Positions 10,020 through 20,899 of a stretch of DNA of 64,000 nucleotides are shown piece by piece. The notes under the pieces were generated by a model. It did no database searches and was not told the DNA's origin. It saw nothing but the letters and a program-made list of their open reading frames with translations. The stretch's first letter is position 1. Every line of letters begins with the position of its first letter. The translations under genes and the position numbers were made by a program. Source of the stretch: Dasypus novemcinctus. Lineage: Eukaryota; Chordata; Mammalia; Cingulata; Dasypodidae. Where the stretch lies: positions 93,519,675 to 93,583,674 of the forward strand of contig NC_080683.1 in NCBI RefSeq assembly GCF_030445035.2, in the 5' to 3' direction.

Positions 10020-10900
10020 TTTAAGTTCACAGACTCTATCTCCCTCTAATCTTGGTTTTTGCAATAGTCTCTTGCCTGTTTATCTATCCGCAGATTTTCT
10101 CTCTTCTAAAGCCTCCTTCCTGCAATTGAAGAAACAGTTTTCCTAAAAAACTCATCCTGTCCCAACATCCTCATTGAGAGATCCCTATTGTTTGTCCCAT
10201 CAAAGCTAGACTTTAAGAGCGATGTATCGAAGGAAGAGAATACCACTCAATTTCTGAAAAGCTGAATTTATTGCTTGTTAAACAAGGGAAAGCTGTGCTT
10301 GTAAAGCACAGGATCCTTGAACAAGGAAATATGGTGATCTTATATAGAATTTTGGGAAGTGGTAGATTTCAGGAATTTGGGACTTTAAAAAGGGCGTATT
10401 GTTTGCAAATTGGTGGAACTTAAAGTGTGGAAGTGTGGTTATTGGAGTAAAGCTATTGCTGATGGACTGACTGCTTTAGAAGTGTGGGAATATCACTGAC
10501 TGGGTGGCTTTCTGAATCATGGCTATAGAAGCAAAGTTGTCATTGGTCAGTTAGGACAGGTTTCTTCAGATCTAGTGGTTTCTTATTCATGGCTTGGGTG
10601 TATGGCCTGAGGCCATTGATTCTTTTCCTTTCTCAAATTTGGGGGATAAGGACTTTTATTTCACTTGAGAGGAGAGATAGTCCTGATTTTGATCTATCGG
10701 TATGTCTGGGTGCTTAATATGGTGTATGATTTAGTAAATAAATCTAAAGTCCTTTGCCTATCATTTAAGGTCCTTAAGACTTACATCCTGCCCCCCCACC
10801 CCATCTATCTACCTTTATTTTTTTCAGTACTCTCCAATATACAGTCTCTGATTTAATAAGGCCTGCTGACCCCTCTGCCACATCCATTATCAGCAGCATG
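10020..10900 (+). repeat. Possible split L2 LINE with an unidentified insert
   Basis: The left part (about 10020-10160: 'ttgcaatagtctcttgcctg', 'aaagcctccttcctgcaa') and right part (about 10775-10900) look like parts of one L2 reverse-transcriptase region. Between them, 10185-10770 is an unrelated block that includes antisense AATAAA (ctgaatttattgct). It could be an LTR or other insert and was not identified. Confidence 0.3.
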
Positions 10901-11339
10901 AAGCACGCCTATTCTCACATCTAATGTCTGGTCTGAGATTTGACCTACTTACAAGGTAAAAGTTAGCCTGCTAATGTAGATGAAGTTCCTGGGTTAGTGA
11001 CAAAAGACTTCATAAATCACAGCTGAGCAAATAGCATGCTCATCATGTTTAAATTGGTTCCTCTTGCCCCCAGGTTCCATGGGACAACGTGGAAGACTAA
11101 GATGGATACCTGCACACAGAGTAGATTGCCTCACTGGAAAGGACACTGAGCTTGGGGAGCTACAAGTAGAAATCAAGGCTGCTCTTTGTCCCAGGGGAAG
11201 ACAGTACCTCATCTTCTAAGGTTATTGTCTGCAAACAGAGCTCTGAGAAATGGCCTGGATAAAAAGCAGAGCCTTGCATTCTTAGCATACTAGTAATACA
11301 TGTAAGAGCTTGAAAGACCCATAGAGGACTATCTCCAAC

Positions 11340-11515
11340 ACACCATATTTTCCATCTTTCAAGTCCCTTTTTAAATCCTACTTCTTCCTTGTGGCCTTCT
11401 CCAATTACAACAGTCCACAGTAACCTCCTTCTTCTCAGAACTTCTCAACCACATTGTAGCATTTCATCATATCATATACTGCTTTGTGTCAGATTATGGC
11501 TGTGTTTATACCTCC
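11340..11515 (+). repeat. L2 LINE 3' fragment
   Basis: 'tttcaagtcccttttt-aatcctacttcttccttg-ggccttct' followed by 'gtagcatttcatcatatc' follows the sense L2a 3' region that encodes the end of ORF2 and enters the 3' UTR. The copy is degraded. Confidence 0.45.
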
Positions 11516-11519
11516 TGAA

Positions 11520-13030
11520 GACTTAAAAAAATTATCTTGCAACTGCCAAAAATAGCAATAAAACTGATTAAAAAACAATTTTTTTAAATTATTTTCTATT
11601 TTATTAAGAATAAAAATGGTAAAGTATCACAAATACTTTAAAATTTAAGACACAAGTGTCAGTAGGCGCATTTTGTTATTTATTAGGCTTTTTGTTTAGC
11701 ACTAGTTTTAAAAGTCAAGCTATTGCATAATAAAAGCAATTATACAGTAATATATAACAGTACAGTGGATAATATATTGAATAATACATAATCAATAATA
11801 TATTTAATACTTACATAATTTAAGAAACAAAATTTAAAAGACCTTTTTTTTTCATGCAATATCCACCAACAACTTAGGGACCATTGATGTTCCAAAGAAC
11901 ACAGTTTGGGAAACAATACCTTGGCTAACCGGAAGCAGATGGTCATAAACTGTTATTTGCTTACTGCACAACATTCTTAAATCACATGGTCTAATCCACG
12001 AATAGTGATTTTCATAAACCAAAATCTGAGATAGGGTCAAGCTGAGCGGCAACTTATTTCAATGTTCAAGTAGATGGGTATTTCAGGGATTCATTAAACC
12101 ATAGTTTAGTTCATGGAGATCAGATCATCTTGTGTATAGGCAGCTTAAAGATACTTGAAAGCACATGGAGAGAGGGCAATGCCTGAAATGAAAAGCAGAT
12201 GTTCTGCCTCATAAAAATCAAAACAATTCCACCCCTTTCTCAGCTCCCAGCCTTGCTCAAGATTTCTTCATGAGACAACTATTCCTATTCAATTCTTATG
12301 CAGTCCAGAAGAATAACTTTAATGAGTCCAGATTCTTCAATTTTTAAATCTGCTAACCACTGTTAATACCAACAGAATTCCACAACTTTTCCAGGTGCAG
12401 AAGCACTTTTATCCCAGCCAGAAACTGCCTAACTCTCTCTGCAGATGTTCTGCAAAGCCCCCTTTTAAAGTAGTTATTTTATTTTCTTAAAATTTAAAAC
12501 TTTATTCCAGACCCTCTCTATTTCCATACTATTTGACAACCAAAAATTTATGCTTATTGATAGCAATTCTTGGCAAATATAATTATTGGCAGTGAAAGGC
12601 AATCTACAGAAGTAACTCTGGTTAAAATTGTTGGGTTGTAAGTACACAAACGGCTCCATAACATAAGGGGATTTTTTCTCATGGCATCAAGCAATGGGAG
12701 AGGCGACAAAAGAAAAGCAATTTTTGGAAGCTTGAAAGCAGATGATAAGTGTTAACTGGCCTAACAGACCTGAGAAATCTGAATCCCAAGTCAGATATGG
12801 AAAATAATAAGCAATATGATTTGCACCATGGAATTATAAAAAGGCTTAGGAATTTAGCTACATGAGTCATCTCTGGAAATGGGGCTGAAGGCAAAACTAA
12901 AGACAAGGATTGGTTGAGAAGAAATTAGTCCCCCAGATCCCTGTCCCCATTCCATGCAGTTGAGCAACTGCTTCTCCCTGCTTGGGAAGAAGATGGGAGT
13001 TTTAATCACTCTGTTTTTTTTAATCTCAAT
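11520..13030. other. Intergenic, no gene seen
   Basis: AT-rich sequence. A hAT-like terminal fragment may lie at about 11870-11925 ('gttccaaagaacacagtttggg'). No coding similarity was seen in any frame and no other repeat was identified. Confidence 0.35.
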
Positions 13031-13032
13031 GC

Positions 13033-13223
13033 ACTTAATCCCTGGCCAAAAGTCACCGGGGGCGCCTCTTCACTAGTAAGAGCATTCACACTCACTTCTT
13101 AAGTGTGTGCTTTAGCTTTTTCACTTTGCAATAAATTTTCTGCTTGCTTGTTTAATTTGTGGCACGTCCTTGAAATCTTTCTCAGGAAGTCTCCAAGAAC
13201 CTGGAAGCCACACCTGGTAACAA
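13033..13223 (+). mobile_element. LTR-like fragment, copy 2 of a paralogous pair
   Basis: This is the partner of 8095-8287, in the same orientation. In this copy the 'ttgcaataaattttctgc' block keeps an AATAAA. It ends 'cacacctggtaacaac', the usual form of an LTR 3' end. The class (ERV1) is an inference from layout. Confidence 0.5.
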
Positions 13224-13229
13224 CAGTAG

Positions 13230-14150
13230 GGTAATGACAGCATATTGATTTAACCCTAATTACAATATATTAAGAGAAAGGGTCAGGAAGTTTGCATAAG
13301 TGTGTGGAAGCTGTATATGAGAAAACCTCATCTTTCCTGTGCAGAAGTAAAAAAATAATGCGTCAAGAAACAGCTACATCAGCAAGCTATGATAAGAAAT
13401 GCAAGAAATGCCAGAAGAATCATAGAAAACAGGTTCTACTGTGAAACAGGAAATGGTCACACACGTGGGAAATGGTGTCGTTGGGCATAGGGAGGTAGGT
13501 AGATGACTTCCTGAAGGTCTGACTCTTTAAACTATTTACATGAATGCACTTTTTAAAAGTAAATTTAAAAAGAAAAGAGAAACTAGATAACTACAAAATA
13601 ATTCACTAATGTGTGGAGGGAACCTCTAAGCTGACCAATGTTACCAATCAGTGCCTCACATCTTCCTTTGCAAAGCCTAGTTTTCTTCTAGTTGGTCCCC
13701 CAAATATGGACCTTACATCTAAAGAGAATAATACCTACATGACATTAACTTCCACTTAAGATCTTTTGGTGTTTTCTGAACCAACAAAAAATAATCCTGT
13801 GACAGAATGTTTTAGTGTACTGACAGTAAACAAAATCTCTAGGGACCACTTTAATCACTTCTGGCAGCTATTCTTTTTTCTATATTGATTTAAAGTATGA
13901 GAAGTAGTATTCTAGTTATTAGATAGGTTTCCTTCTTTTCAGCCTTTCTTTCTCTTTGCAACCTTGCTAAAAAAAAAAAAAAAAAACAGAGCCAGTTTAA
14001 TTAAATAAGTATTTATCAAGTACCCAGTACATGATCACAGTGTAAAGGGGGGAAGACCTGTAAATAAGTAATTAAATGCAATGGAATTTGTGCAAAGATT
14101 AATGTATGTGCATGTCAGGGAAGTAGTACAGAATGGGTGCCCTTGAACCA
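13230..14150. other. Intergenic, no gene seen
   Basis: Mixed AT-rich sequence including an A-run at about 13970-13986. No coding similarity was seen and no repeat family was assigned. Confidence 0.3.
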
Positions 14151-14530
14151 GTCTCAACAATTATCAAGTTATTGACAATCTTATCTATGTTCCAACATAC
14201 TTCCTTCCATTCTTAGATTATTTTGAAGCACATCCCAAATATAATATTTCATCTGTAAATATTTAAATATATATCTAAAAAAAGAAAAGGATGTTTTAAA
14301 CATAACCAAAATACCATCATCACATCTAATAAACAATAATTCCTTAATGTCATCAAATATCCAGTTAGCATTCTCACCTCATAAAAAGTATTATTTGTTT
14401 GGATTGTGATTCAAATAAGATCCATATACTACAATCAATCATCCTCTTGTGTGCCTTTTAATCTATAGGTTTGTCCTTTATCTCTCTATCTCCCTTATAA
14501 TTTATTTATGAAAGAAATTGGGTTGTTTTT
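14150..14530. repeat. Ancient LINE-type 3' region (L1-like)
   Basis: The series 'aagcacatcccaaatataat', 'atctgtaaatatttaaatat', 'aacataaccaaaataccatc', 'taataaacaataattcctta', and 'ccttttaatctataggttt' is a widespread mammalian repeat that I associate with old L1 3' sequence. The exact subfamily was not determined. Confidence 0.45.
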
Positions 14531-14724
14531 TCTATGAAGATTATGATGAAGAAAGAATAAAAGTGCTAAGTTTATTTGGTGGAAGAAGTAATCTGAGATT
14601 ACTAGAGTTTCAGTACAATATGGGGTTAGAAATCAGATTGCAGTAAGTAAAGCAGCGAATGGTAGGGAAAGAAGAATCAACAAGCATAAGAATAATGGAT
14701 GTCATTTATCAAACACCTAAGATT

Positions 14725-14815
14725 TCCAAGAGGTATTCTTTCACTGTTTTACCTGAGGGAAGAGGACTTGCCCAAGGCCACTCAGCTATGAAGTACCAGG
14801 TAAATATTTTAACGT
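14725..14815 (-). repeat. MIR SINE fragment
   Basis: 'actgttttacctgagggaag-aggacttgcccaaggccactcagctatgaagtaccagg' follows the antisense MIR core and 3' region. The match is short and diverged. Confidence 0.45.
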
Positions 14816-15179
14816 AGGGTTGTCCATTTTCAAAACTGACACTCTTTCTCCCACATGATGTTGTTTTCTTAAAGTCTGAGGATGAGGGAGGCATTGGTGG
14901 CATGTTAGGGAAGAGGTTCAAGGCAACATTCTGTCGAGGATGGTAGCAACTTCAGCTTTAAAGCTGGTAAGGAACCAGTGGAAGGGAAAGGGAATAACAG
15001 ATGATGTAAGGTGCTGGAGGAGGTGGTAGGAACTAGAGCGCTGATGTGTCTCTCTATGAATAAGCAATTTCATATACTAGTAATTATGTATCCATGTTGC
15101 TCTTCTCTGGGCTCCTATCGTCACACCAAAACAAGCTTTCAGGTCTCATTTTAAAAAATAGGATGGTTTAGATCATCTC

Positions 15180-16237
15180 TGTTTTAATTTCCTCATTGCT
15201 AAAGCAAAGAACATGCAATGGGGTGACTTAAACAATGGGAATTTAGTGACTCATGGTTTTGAGGTTAGAAGAAATCCAAATCAAGATGTTGCTGTAACCA
15301 AAAGCTAAGCAATATTACACAGATGATTTTAAAATTAGCCCAAAAGGTTAATATCTGAAGTTACTGAAACTGGCTAGACTGACTTCACCTTTTGTATGTG
15401 GCCATTTCTGACTAAAAACCTTCCATCCTAATGATTACTCCAGGCAGTATCTTCCCTTGTATATGGCTACTTATACCTGGTATTATAATTCCTCCAGAGG
15501 AATCTTACCTTTGTATATGAACATTTCTATTGAAAGGGTGATCACTCCATCTTCCCTTGATATCCATATGAAAAACCCTGTAGCTGACCTTTGTTTTAGG
15601 TTTTCCCCTCTCCCGGATGGCTTGATCTCCAATAAAGGGCATAACTTTGTGACTCAACCCCCAGTCAGTACCCACCCCCATCCTGGTTCAGCCCCTTAGT
15701 GTTTATTAATGAAAGAACCTGGGCAAATTCCACCTAATTACTCATTAACATCTGATGGTATAGAATACTAGAATTTCTGCAAATGGCAGGGGGTGAGCAG
15801 TTTTGGGCCACAAGGCCACTATGCTCCACTGCCTGCACAACCAAAAAACTCTTTCTCTCTTTCAAACCCTAGTGTTTCAGGAATTGGCTCAGAAGAAGAG
15901 AACCCACTTTTGCTAGGTATTAATGTTTTCTTCCCAAAGACTGGCATTCTAGTTTCCTCCGTCACATGGCAATGCACATGGCAGCCTCTCCTGATCTTTC
16001 CCTTCTCTCCTGGGTTCAGTTGACTTTTGACTTCTTGCTTCCTGCAGTTTTCTATCTGTCTGAATTTCATTCCGCTCATAAAGCACTAGAGTAATAGGAT
16101 TAAGACACATTCTGATTGAATTAGGCCATAGAAGTATCCTCATCAAAAGTTCCTACTTACAATGGGTTCACACACACAGGAATAGATTAAGTTTAAGAGC
16201 ACATTTTTCTGGAATACATACAGCTCCAAACCACCAC
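15180..16237 (-). mobile_element. Xenarthran MaLR-like LTR, split by a nested insertion
   Basis: The outer parts (about 15180-15285 and 15930-16237) together read as one antisense LTR of the type seen in sense at 35525-35990 and 54505-54960. Landmarks at the right end are 'cacatggcaatgcacatggc', 'ttctatctgtctgaatttcattc', 'agtaataggattaagacaca', and 'acagctccaaaccaccac'. The middle is foreign. As a fossil it has no coding capacity. Confidence 0.7.
15286..15930. mobile_element. Nested insert of about 640 bases, probably another LTR
   Basis: This block interrupts the LTR at 15180-16237. It starts near 'ctgtaaccaaaagc' and carries an AATAAA at about 15633 ('ctccaataaagggcataac') downstream of a C-rich segment, which fits an LTR R region. 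Family and exact ends were not established. It must be younger than the LTR it interrupts. Confidence 0.45.
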
Positions 16238-16665
16238 AATCTCCAAGGTCTTTTTTGCTCCTAAACTTTTATCTTTATAACTTTAGTTATAGAGTCTTCC
16301 ATCCCAGAACTGGAAAGAACTTTGTTACATGACCTGTCTCCCTGCCCTCAAGTCAAATTTGCCACGGATATTTCTGCCTCTAAAAGGCAGCTGCCAGAAA
16401 TGTCATCAAGACTTAATTCAACAATGTCCAGCTTTAGATTACAAAAGACAAATCTTTGCTAAGGGATAGCTACTGCTCCAGTCCATGTATAGAAATGCCA
16501 TCCGAATAAGCTATTGGGCCTGGAAAAGTTGACTTCTTGATAAAGAATTGCCCCCTTGAGTGGTGTAAACTAGAGCAACTAGTTTTGGAGCCTTTTTTCC
16601 CCCACTCATTCCCTTTGATTTGGTATTCTCATAAAGAACTCCACCCAGCAGGTGTTCAGAAAAGC

Positions 16666-16673
16666 TTAAAAGG
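16666..16673 (+). promoter_or_regulatory. Relic TATA-like box of the CALHM pseudogene
   Basis: TTAAAAGG followed by C lies 52 bases before the relic start codon at 16720 when measured from the A-run. The CALHM6 box (1868-1876) has the same string 50 bases before its start codon. This supports inheritance of the promoter by DNA-level duplication. Confidence 0.4.
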
Positions 16674-17397
16674 CCTACTTTTCACCTGTCTAGGAGGTTG
16701 AAAAGTACATTGTTTAAACATGGAGCTCTTCCAGACAGTCTGGAATTTCTTAGGCAGCCCCAAGGCAGTAACAAGTTACGTCTTTTGAGACTGCTGACAT
16801 TGAGGGTGGAGATTTTCTTCTTTTCATGTTTTTAAGCATCCTGGCAGCAGTAGAAATTATTTTAATGAACTATTTTAATTAATGGCTCCAGTTTTTGTGC
16901 TGCTTTTCCTGTTTGTTTGTTTTTAATAATGGCACATGGCAGCTCATCATAGGATTCTGTGAAAACCCCTGGAAAATCTTTTCTCAAAGGAAGCAATGTC
17001 ATTCCTTTTACATCTTTGGCACAATCAACCTTACAAGTCTTGGTGGGCCCACTTATGTGGCTTTCTGTGGTTTTCCTCAGTGGTCATTTCTTTGTGTGTT
17101 TTCTGAGCAGTTTCCAAATTCAAGAGTACCTGGGACAATTTTATAATCATAAATCTGATCAGTTTATGGAAGAGTTCCTTAAAATAGCCTGCAACTAAGT
17201 CTCCCTATCTTCTTCCAAGACAGAGGAGATCATGCTGATGGTGGGTGTAGAGTACCAGGTAAGTGTATCCAGTTAGGATGTTATCCTCCTGCGTTGGTGT
17301 GAGGGTGGGGAATAGGTCATCAGTGCACACAAGAAGTAAAGGTGATCTGTATTGTCACCAGGAATGTGGATGTTGTTTCAACTTGAAGGTTGGTGTT

Positions 17398-17815
17398 TAG
17401 TTTGTGAAGGCTGCTATGACAAAATATCACATACTGGTTGGCCACATATTGGTAGTCTAGAATTCCAAAATCAAGGTCTTGGCAGGCCATGCTTTCTCTA
17501 AAATCTGTAGTGTTCTGGTGCTGAGTTGCCATAACTCAATCTCTGCATCCATCTCATGGCCATCTGCCTCTTTCTGGCTCCTCCTCTGGCTCCTCCTGCT
17601 TCTTCTGGGCAATTGTCTGTGTCTCTGTTTAGACTTCCTCTGCTTATAGGGACTCCAATCATATTGGATTAGGGCCCATCCTGATTCAGTTTGGTATCAT
17701 CTTAATAGGAGCTCTGAAGATCCCATTTAAAAATGAGTGCACACTCACAGGACGGGTAGTTAGGACTTGCACATGTCTTTGTGGTGACTTGATTCAACTA
17801 CAGCTGGGTTATTCC
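17398..17815 (-). mobile_element. ERVL-MaLR LTR, MLT1-like, antisense
   Basis: The reverse complement of MLT1 is seen: 'gtttgtgaaggctgctatgac', 'gaattccaaaatcaaggtc', 'ggactccaatcatattggatt-agggcccatcctg', 'cacatgtctttgtggtgac' and the end near 'attcaactacagctggg'. It lies in the intron of the CALHM pseudogene. A fossil solo LTR. Confidence 0.7.
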
Positions 17816-17889
17816 CATGTCTGGGGCATGACTGCTGAGAGGAGGGACAGAGATCTATGGGCTCTGTCCACCTCCATCTCCACGAACAC

Positions 17890-18870
17890 CTTGGATTTTG
17901 CTTCATAGAAAAAAATGATGCCAACGCTCATGACCTCTACCAACGTCTTCCCCTAACACCTCCAAGCCTATCTACATTGACCCACTCTCATCATCATCAC
18001 TCTTTTCTCAGGGAAGGGTGGTGTTTCTGACATCCGGAGTCAAACCTTTCTCCTGTGAGCTGGATCCTACCCACCATCACCTCCTCACAGTTCTTGTGTC
18101 ATCAGGTATTCCTTCTCACCTATATTTTCAAACACCTGCTTTCTTAAAAAATAAAAATAAAAGAACAAACCTCCCAACTCTGCATTTAGTATCCTAGTCT
18201 CATTCCATTTATAGTTTAGCTTCTTAAAAGAGTCATCTAAACATAATATCTCACCTCCTATTGACCCTTCAATCCACTGCAATGAAGCTCTGCTGCCACC
18301 ACTACCCTGAAATTGTTCTGAGGCAAAACCTTCTTGTCATCAAATCCAATGTCTCCTTTCAGACCCAAACTTCTTGGTTTCTCTTTATCATCAGATACCT
18401 CTGACAATGCCATTCTCCTTGAGCTCTTAGTGTCAACGTCACCAGTTTCTCCTGTCTGCATCTCTGATCGAAGGTTCAGTCTCATTTGTGCTCTTCTTTC
18501 CTTGCTGCTCCTTAAATGGTCGTGTTTCTCAGGATTCTATCTCTGTCCCTTATATTTTTTCAAATCCATACTCTCCCTGTATGTTGCCACCCATGTCCAC
18601 TGCTTTAACTATTATTCATATACCGATGACTCCAAAGTCCTATCTTCAGTTCAGAACTCTCTTCTGAGCCCTGGGATTATTTAGATGTCTCAATGCACTT
18701 CACACTTAAGATATACAAAACTTCTTTGGTTCTTTCTCTAAGTCGACTCCTTTTCCTGTGGTCCCTCCACTCACATGAGATGTTGGGAACCCTTTCTAAG
18801 TCCCTTTGCTCATCAGCCCTGCATCTAACAATCAAATACTAGCAAGTTTAGCTCTTTCGTAGTTTCATAT
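17890..18870 (+). repeat. L2 LINE, ORF2 C-terminal part (degraded)
   Basis: About 1 kb follows the sense L2 reverse-transcriptase region. The diagnostic piece at about 18520-18700 reads 'caggattctatctctgtccc', 'ccactgctttaactattattcatataccgatgactcc' and then 'cttctgagccctgggattatttagatg', the L2 'YADDS' segment. It is in the pseudogene intron. Confidence 0.65.
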
Positions 18871-19451
18871 CCAACCGTTTCTCACTCTCTCTTTTGCAAG
18901 TTTAATCCTTCAGGAATGTTGGATAAATTAAGATACCACATATTAATGTGCCTGGCACTTGATAAAAATGTTAATTGAACTGAAAAAAAAAAAAGAAACC
19001 AGCATTTCTAGGTGATTTTATTGCTTGGAATATATGGATCTTTAAGAATTAGCACTAAAATAATTACCACTCTTTTAAGTCACTAAAATCTGTGGTTCAC
19101 ATACTACACTGAAATGGCAAGTCACTAAATGCTGGCTTCAAATATTTATGCCACAGGCAGGCTCCTGGAATCAGAGGAGGGTTCTGACTTTGAAATCCTC
19201 AAGCAACTCCTAATGTGATTTAAGTTTCCAGCAGAAGTACATTGAAGCAAGAAATTGAAATATATGGTGTTTGTGTTTTTTTAAACAAGATGCCATTAAT
19301 TTAAAGGTATGTCTTCTCCTTGTGGAATCTCCCTTTTCTGGGACTTGGTCTGTTGGATAGATGCACACTGTAGTGCAAATCTCTATTCTTTCCCTCCTGT
19401 AAACTTTTTCTCTCTGTGAGGAGGACAGCTATGTAAATCCAATTTTATTTT

Positions 19452-19499
19452 ATTGAACCATGTGGAAAATGTAATATTGAACCATGTGGAAAATGTAAT
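19452..19499 (+). repeat. 24-base tandem duplication
   Basis: The unit ATTGAACCATGTGGAAAATG plus TAAT occurs twice head to tail at 19452-19475 and 19476-19499 without a mismatch. Perfect identity in otherwise decayed sequence suggests a recent event. Confidence 0.9.
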
Positions 19500-19599
19500 A
19501 TTGGTATTTTCCAATATTTTGTAAATTCTTGATCTATCACATATTTATCATACAGTGAACTTTGTTACATTGCCATCAATAGGGGTAGGAGATTTGGAA

Positions 19600-19805
19600 G
19601 ATGCATTATTTCAGATCCTATCCATTGCAAGTAACAGAAACCCAACTCTACTCTCTTAAAGAATAAAGTAAATTTATTGGTTGATGTAACTGAAATTTTC
19701 AGAGGTAGGTCTGGATTTTCTTCTCTTCAGTTCATTCATCCTTGTTCTCCTCCCTATGTCAGCAGCAATAGGGCCACATGTTTCCAGAAGGAGAAAAGGA
19801 GAGGG

Positions 19806-19843
<38 letters not shown>

Positions 19844-19960
19844 CTCTTTTCATAACCATAGAATAAAAGTCACAGTGATTGGCCAATGCCAGAATCAATT
19901 ATTATGGTATGAAGAATGCCTGTGATATGTGGCTTAGATCTAGCTGTCAATGGGGGTGGT
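19600..19960. repeat. Ancient interspersed repeat with an (AG)n run
   Basis: 'cattgcaagtaacagaaacccaactc', 'aaatttattggttgatgtaactgaaa' and 'gtgattggccaatgccagaatc' belong to a mammal-wide repeat whose name I cannot give with confidence. An (AG)n microsatellite lies at about 19811-19841 and accounts for open frames there. Confidence 0.4.
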
Positions 19961-20899
19961 TTTGCCAGAGCATTGAAATGGAACTGGGGGTAGGGTTTTT
20001 TTCTTCTGAGGTAGATGGGTTGCTTGATAAAATGGTGGGCACCTGAACAGAAGAATGAAAGTTTATTAGGAAGAGGGAAGATAGGCAGCCAGCAAAGTTT
20101 CATTGCTTACAGCACAAGTAAAAAGGAAGGAAATGGAAGGTGGAATAAAGGAGGAAAAAACAAGTTATAGGAAGAATCCTTGGAAGAAAAGAGAAAATGG
20201 TATGTAGTGGTAACAGGGTTCCTAGAAGAATGAAAAGCAGACAAAAGAAATGGAAGAAGGAAAAAGAAAGAGTTCATTGGGGTGAAATGGGAATGACAGA
20301 TTTTGAGTTTAAGGGAGACAAAGAATTATCCTAGGATATATACTTCTTAATTGTCATTAATGAGGATTTCCAAGTTTTTATATTTTTGTTTATCACCTCC
20401 TCTTTTAATGAAACACTCAAAAAATAAAATAATGCCAAGGCTTTTTTTGGCTGTGCCTTGTTTTGCTATACTTGTTTCAATTTTGGAATGACTCTTGCTG
20501 ATTGGATAATGACTGGGTATTTTTTCTCAGATCATAGACTGAGAATTTTCCTGGCTTCATCCCTTTTCTGTCTGCTGATCTCTTGCCATAGACAATGTTG
20601 CTCAACCATTGGTGATGTCAAGTTACAGTTCTGGAAGGTCTACTAGAATGAGGAGGTGCAGATGTTTCAAGGAACTGACAACCAATTTGAGTAAACAAAA
20701 CTTGGCTCCCTTTTTTAAAGAAAATGGATCCTGAACCTTCTGTCATGCCAAATTTCCAAGACAGAGAGAGATGCCTCTGTCATGGACTCTTTCAAGTTTA
20801 CTGAAGACATATTAATATTAGCCTCCAGAGTTGGTAGATGAAGTTGTGAAATATATTGACCTCTCAGTCCCAAATGGAGATTCCCTTTGCAATGAATAA

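Larger units (their letters stand above)
16720..20895 (+). pseudogene. CALHM-family pseudogene (non-processed, between CALHM6 and CALHM5)
   Basis: A decayed two-exon CALHM gene. Relic exon 1 (16720-17258) begins with ATG and encodes MELFQTVWNFLGSPKAVTSY, aligning with MDAFQGILKFLLNQKTVIGY of CALHM5. It then shifts frame to LLTLRVEIFFFSCF (compare LLTVGGERLFSLVAF), to NNGTWQLIIGFCENPWKIF (compare NNKSWRLFTGCCVNPRKIF), and to LVGPLMWLSVVFLSGHFFVC (compare LVAPVMWLSVALLNATFYEC). It ends in TEEIMLMVGVEYQ followed by a perfect gtaagt donor at 17259, matching NEELKLSLQAQSQ/gt. Relic exon 2 starts at 20531 after ttttctcag with ATCATAGAC and TGA where the family has IGW, then FLASSLFCLLISCHRQC and GDVKLQFWKVY (compare YLQLNFWKVY), and fades by about 20895. 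At least three frame changes and stops at 16786, 20540 and 20644 show that no channel can be made. The 3272-base intron holds an MLT1 and an L2. It is closest to CALHM5 by eye; ancestral fourth paralogue is an inference. Confidence 0.9.

Noticed and set aside
16720-20895. The CALHM relic as a CALHM4 orthologue
   Set aside because: Its NP-KIF and LVGP-MWLSV segments are CALHM5-like, CALHM4 lacks them as I recall it, and human CALHM4 lies on the other side of CALHM5.
16720-20895. The CALHM relic as a processed retrocopy
   Set aside because: It keeps a gtaagt donor, a 3.27-kb intron and an acceptor at the family splice position.
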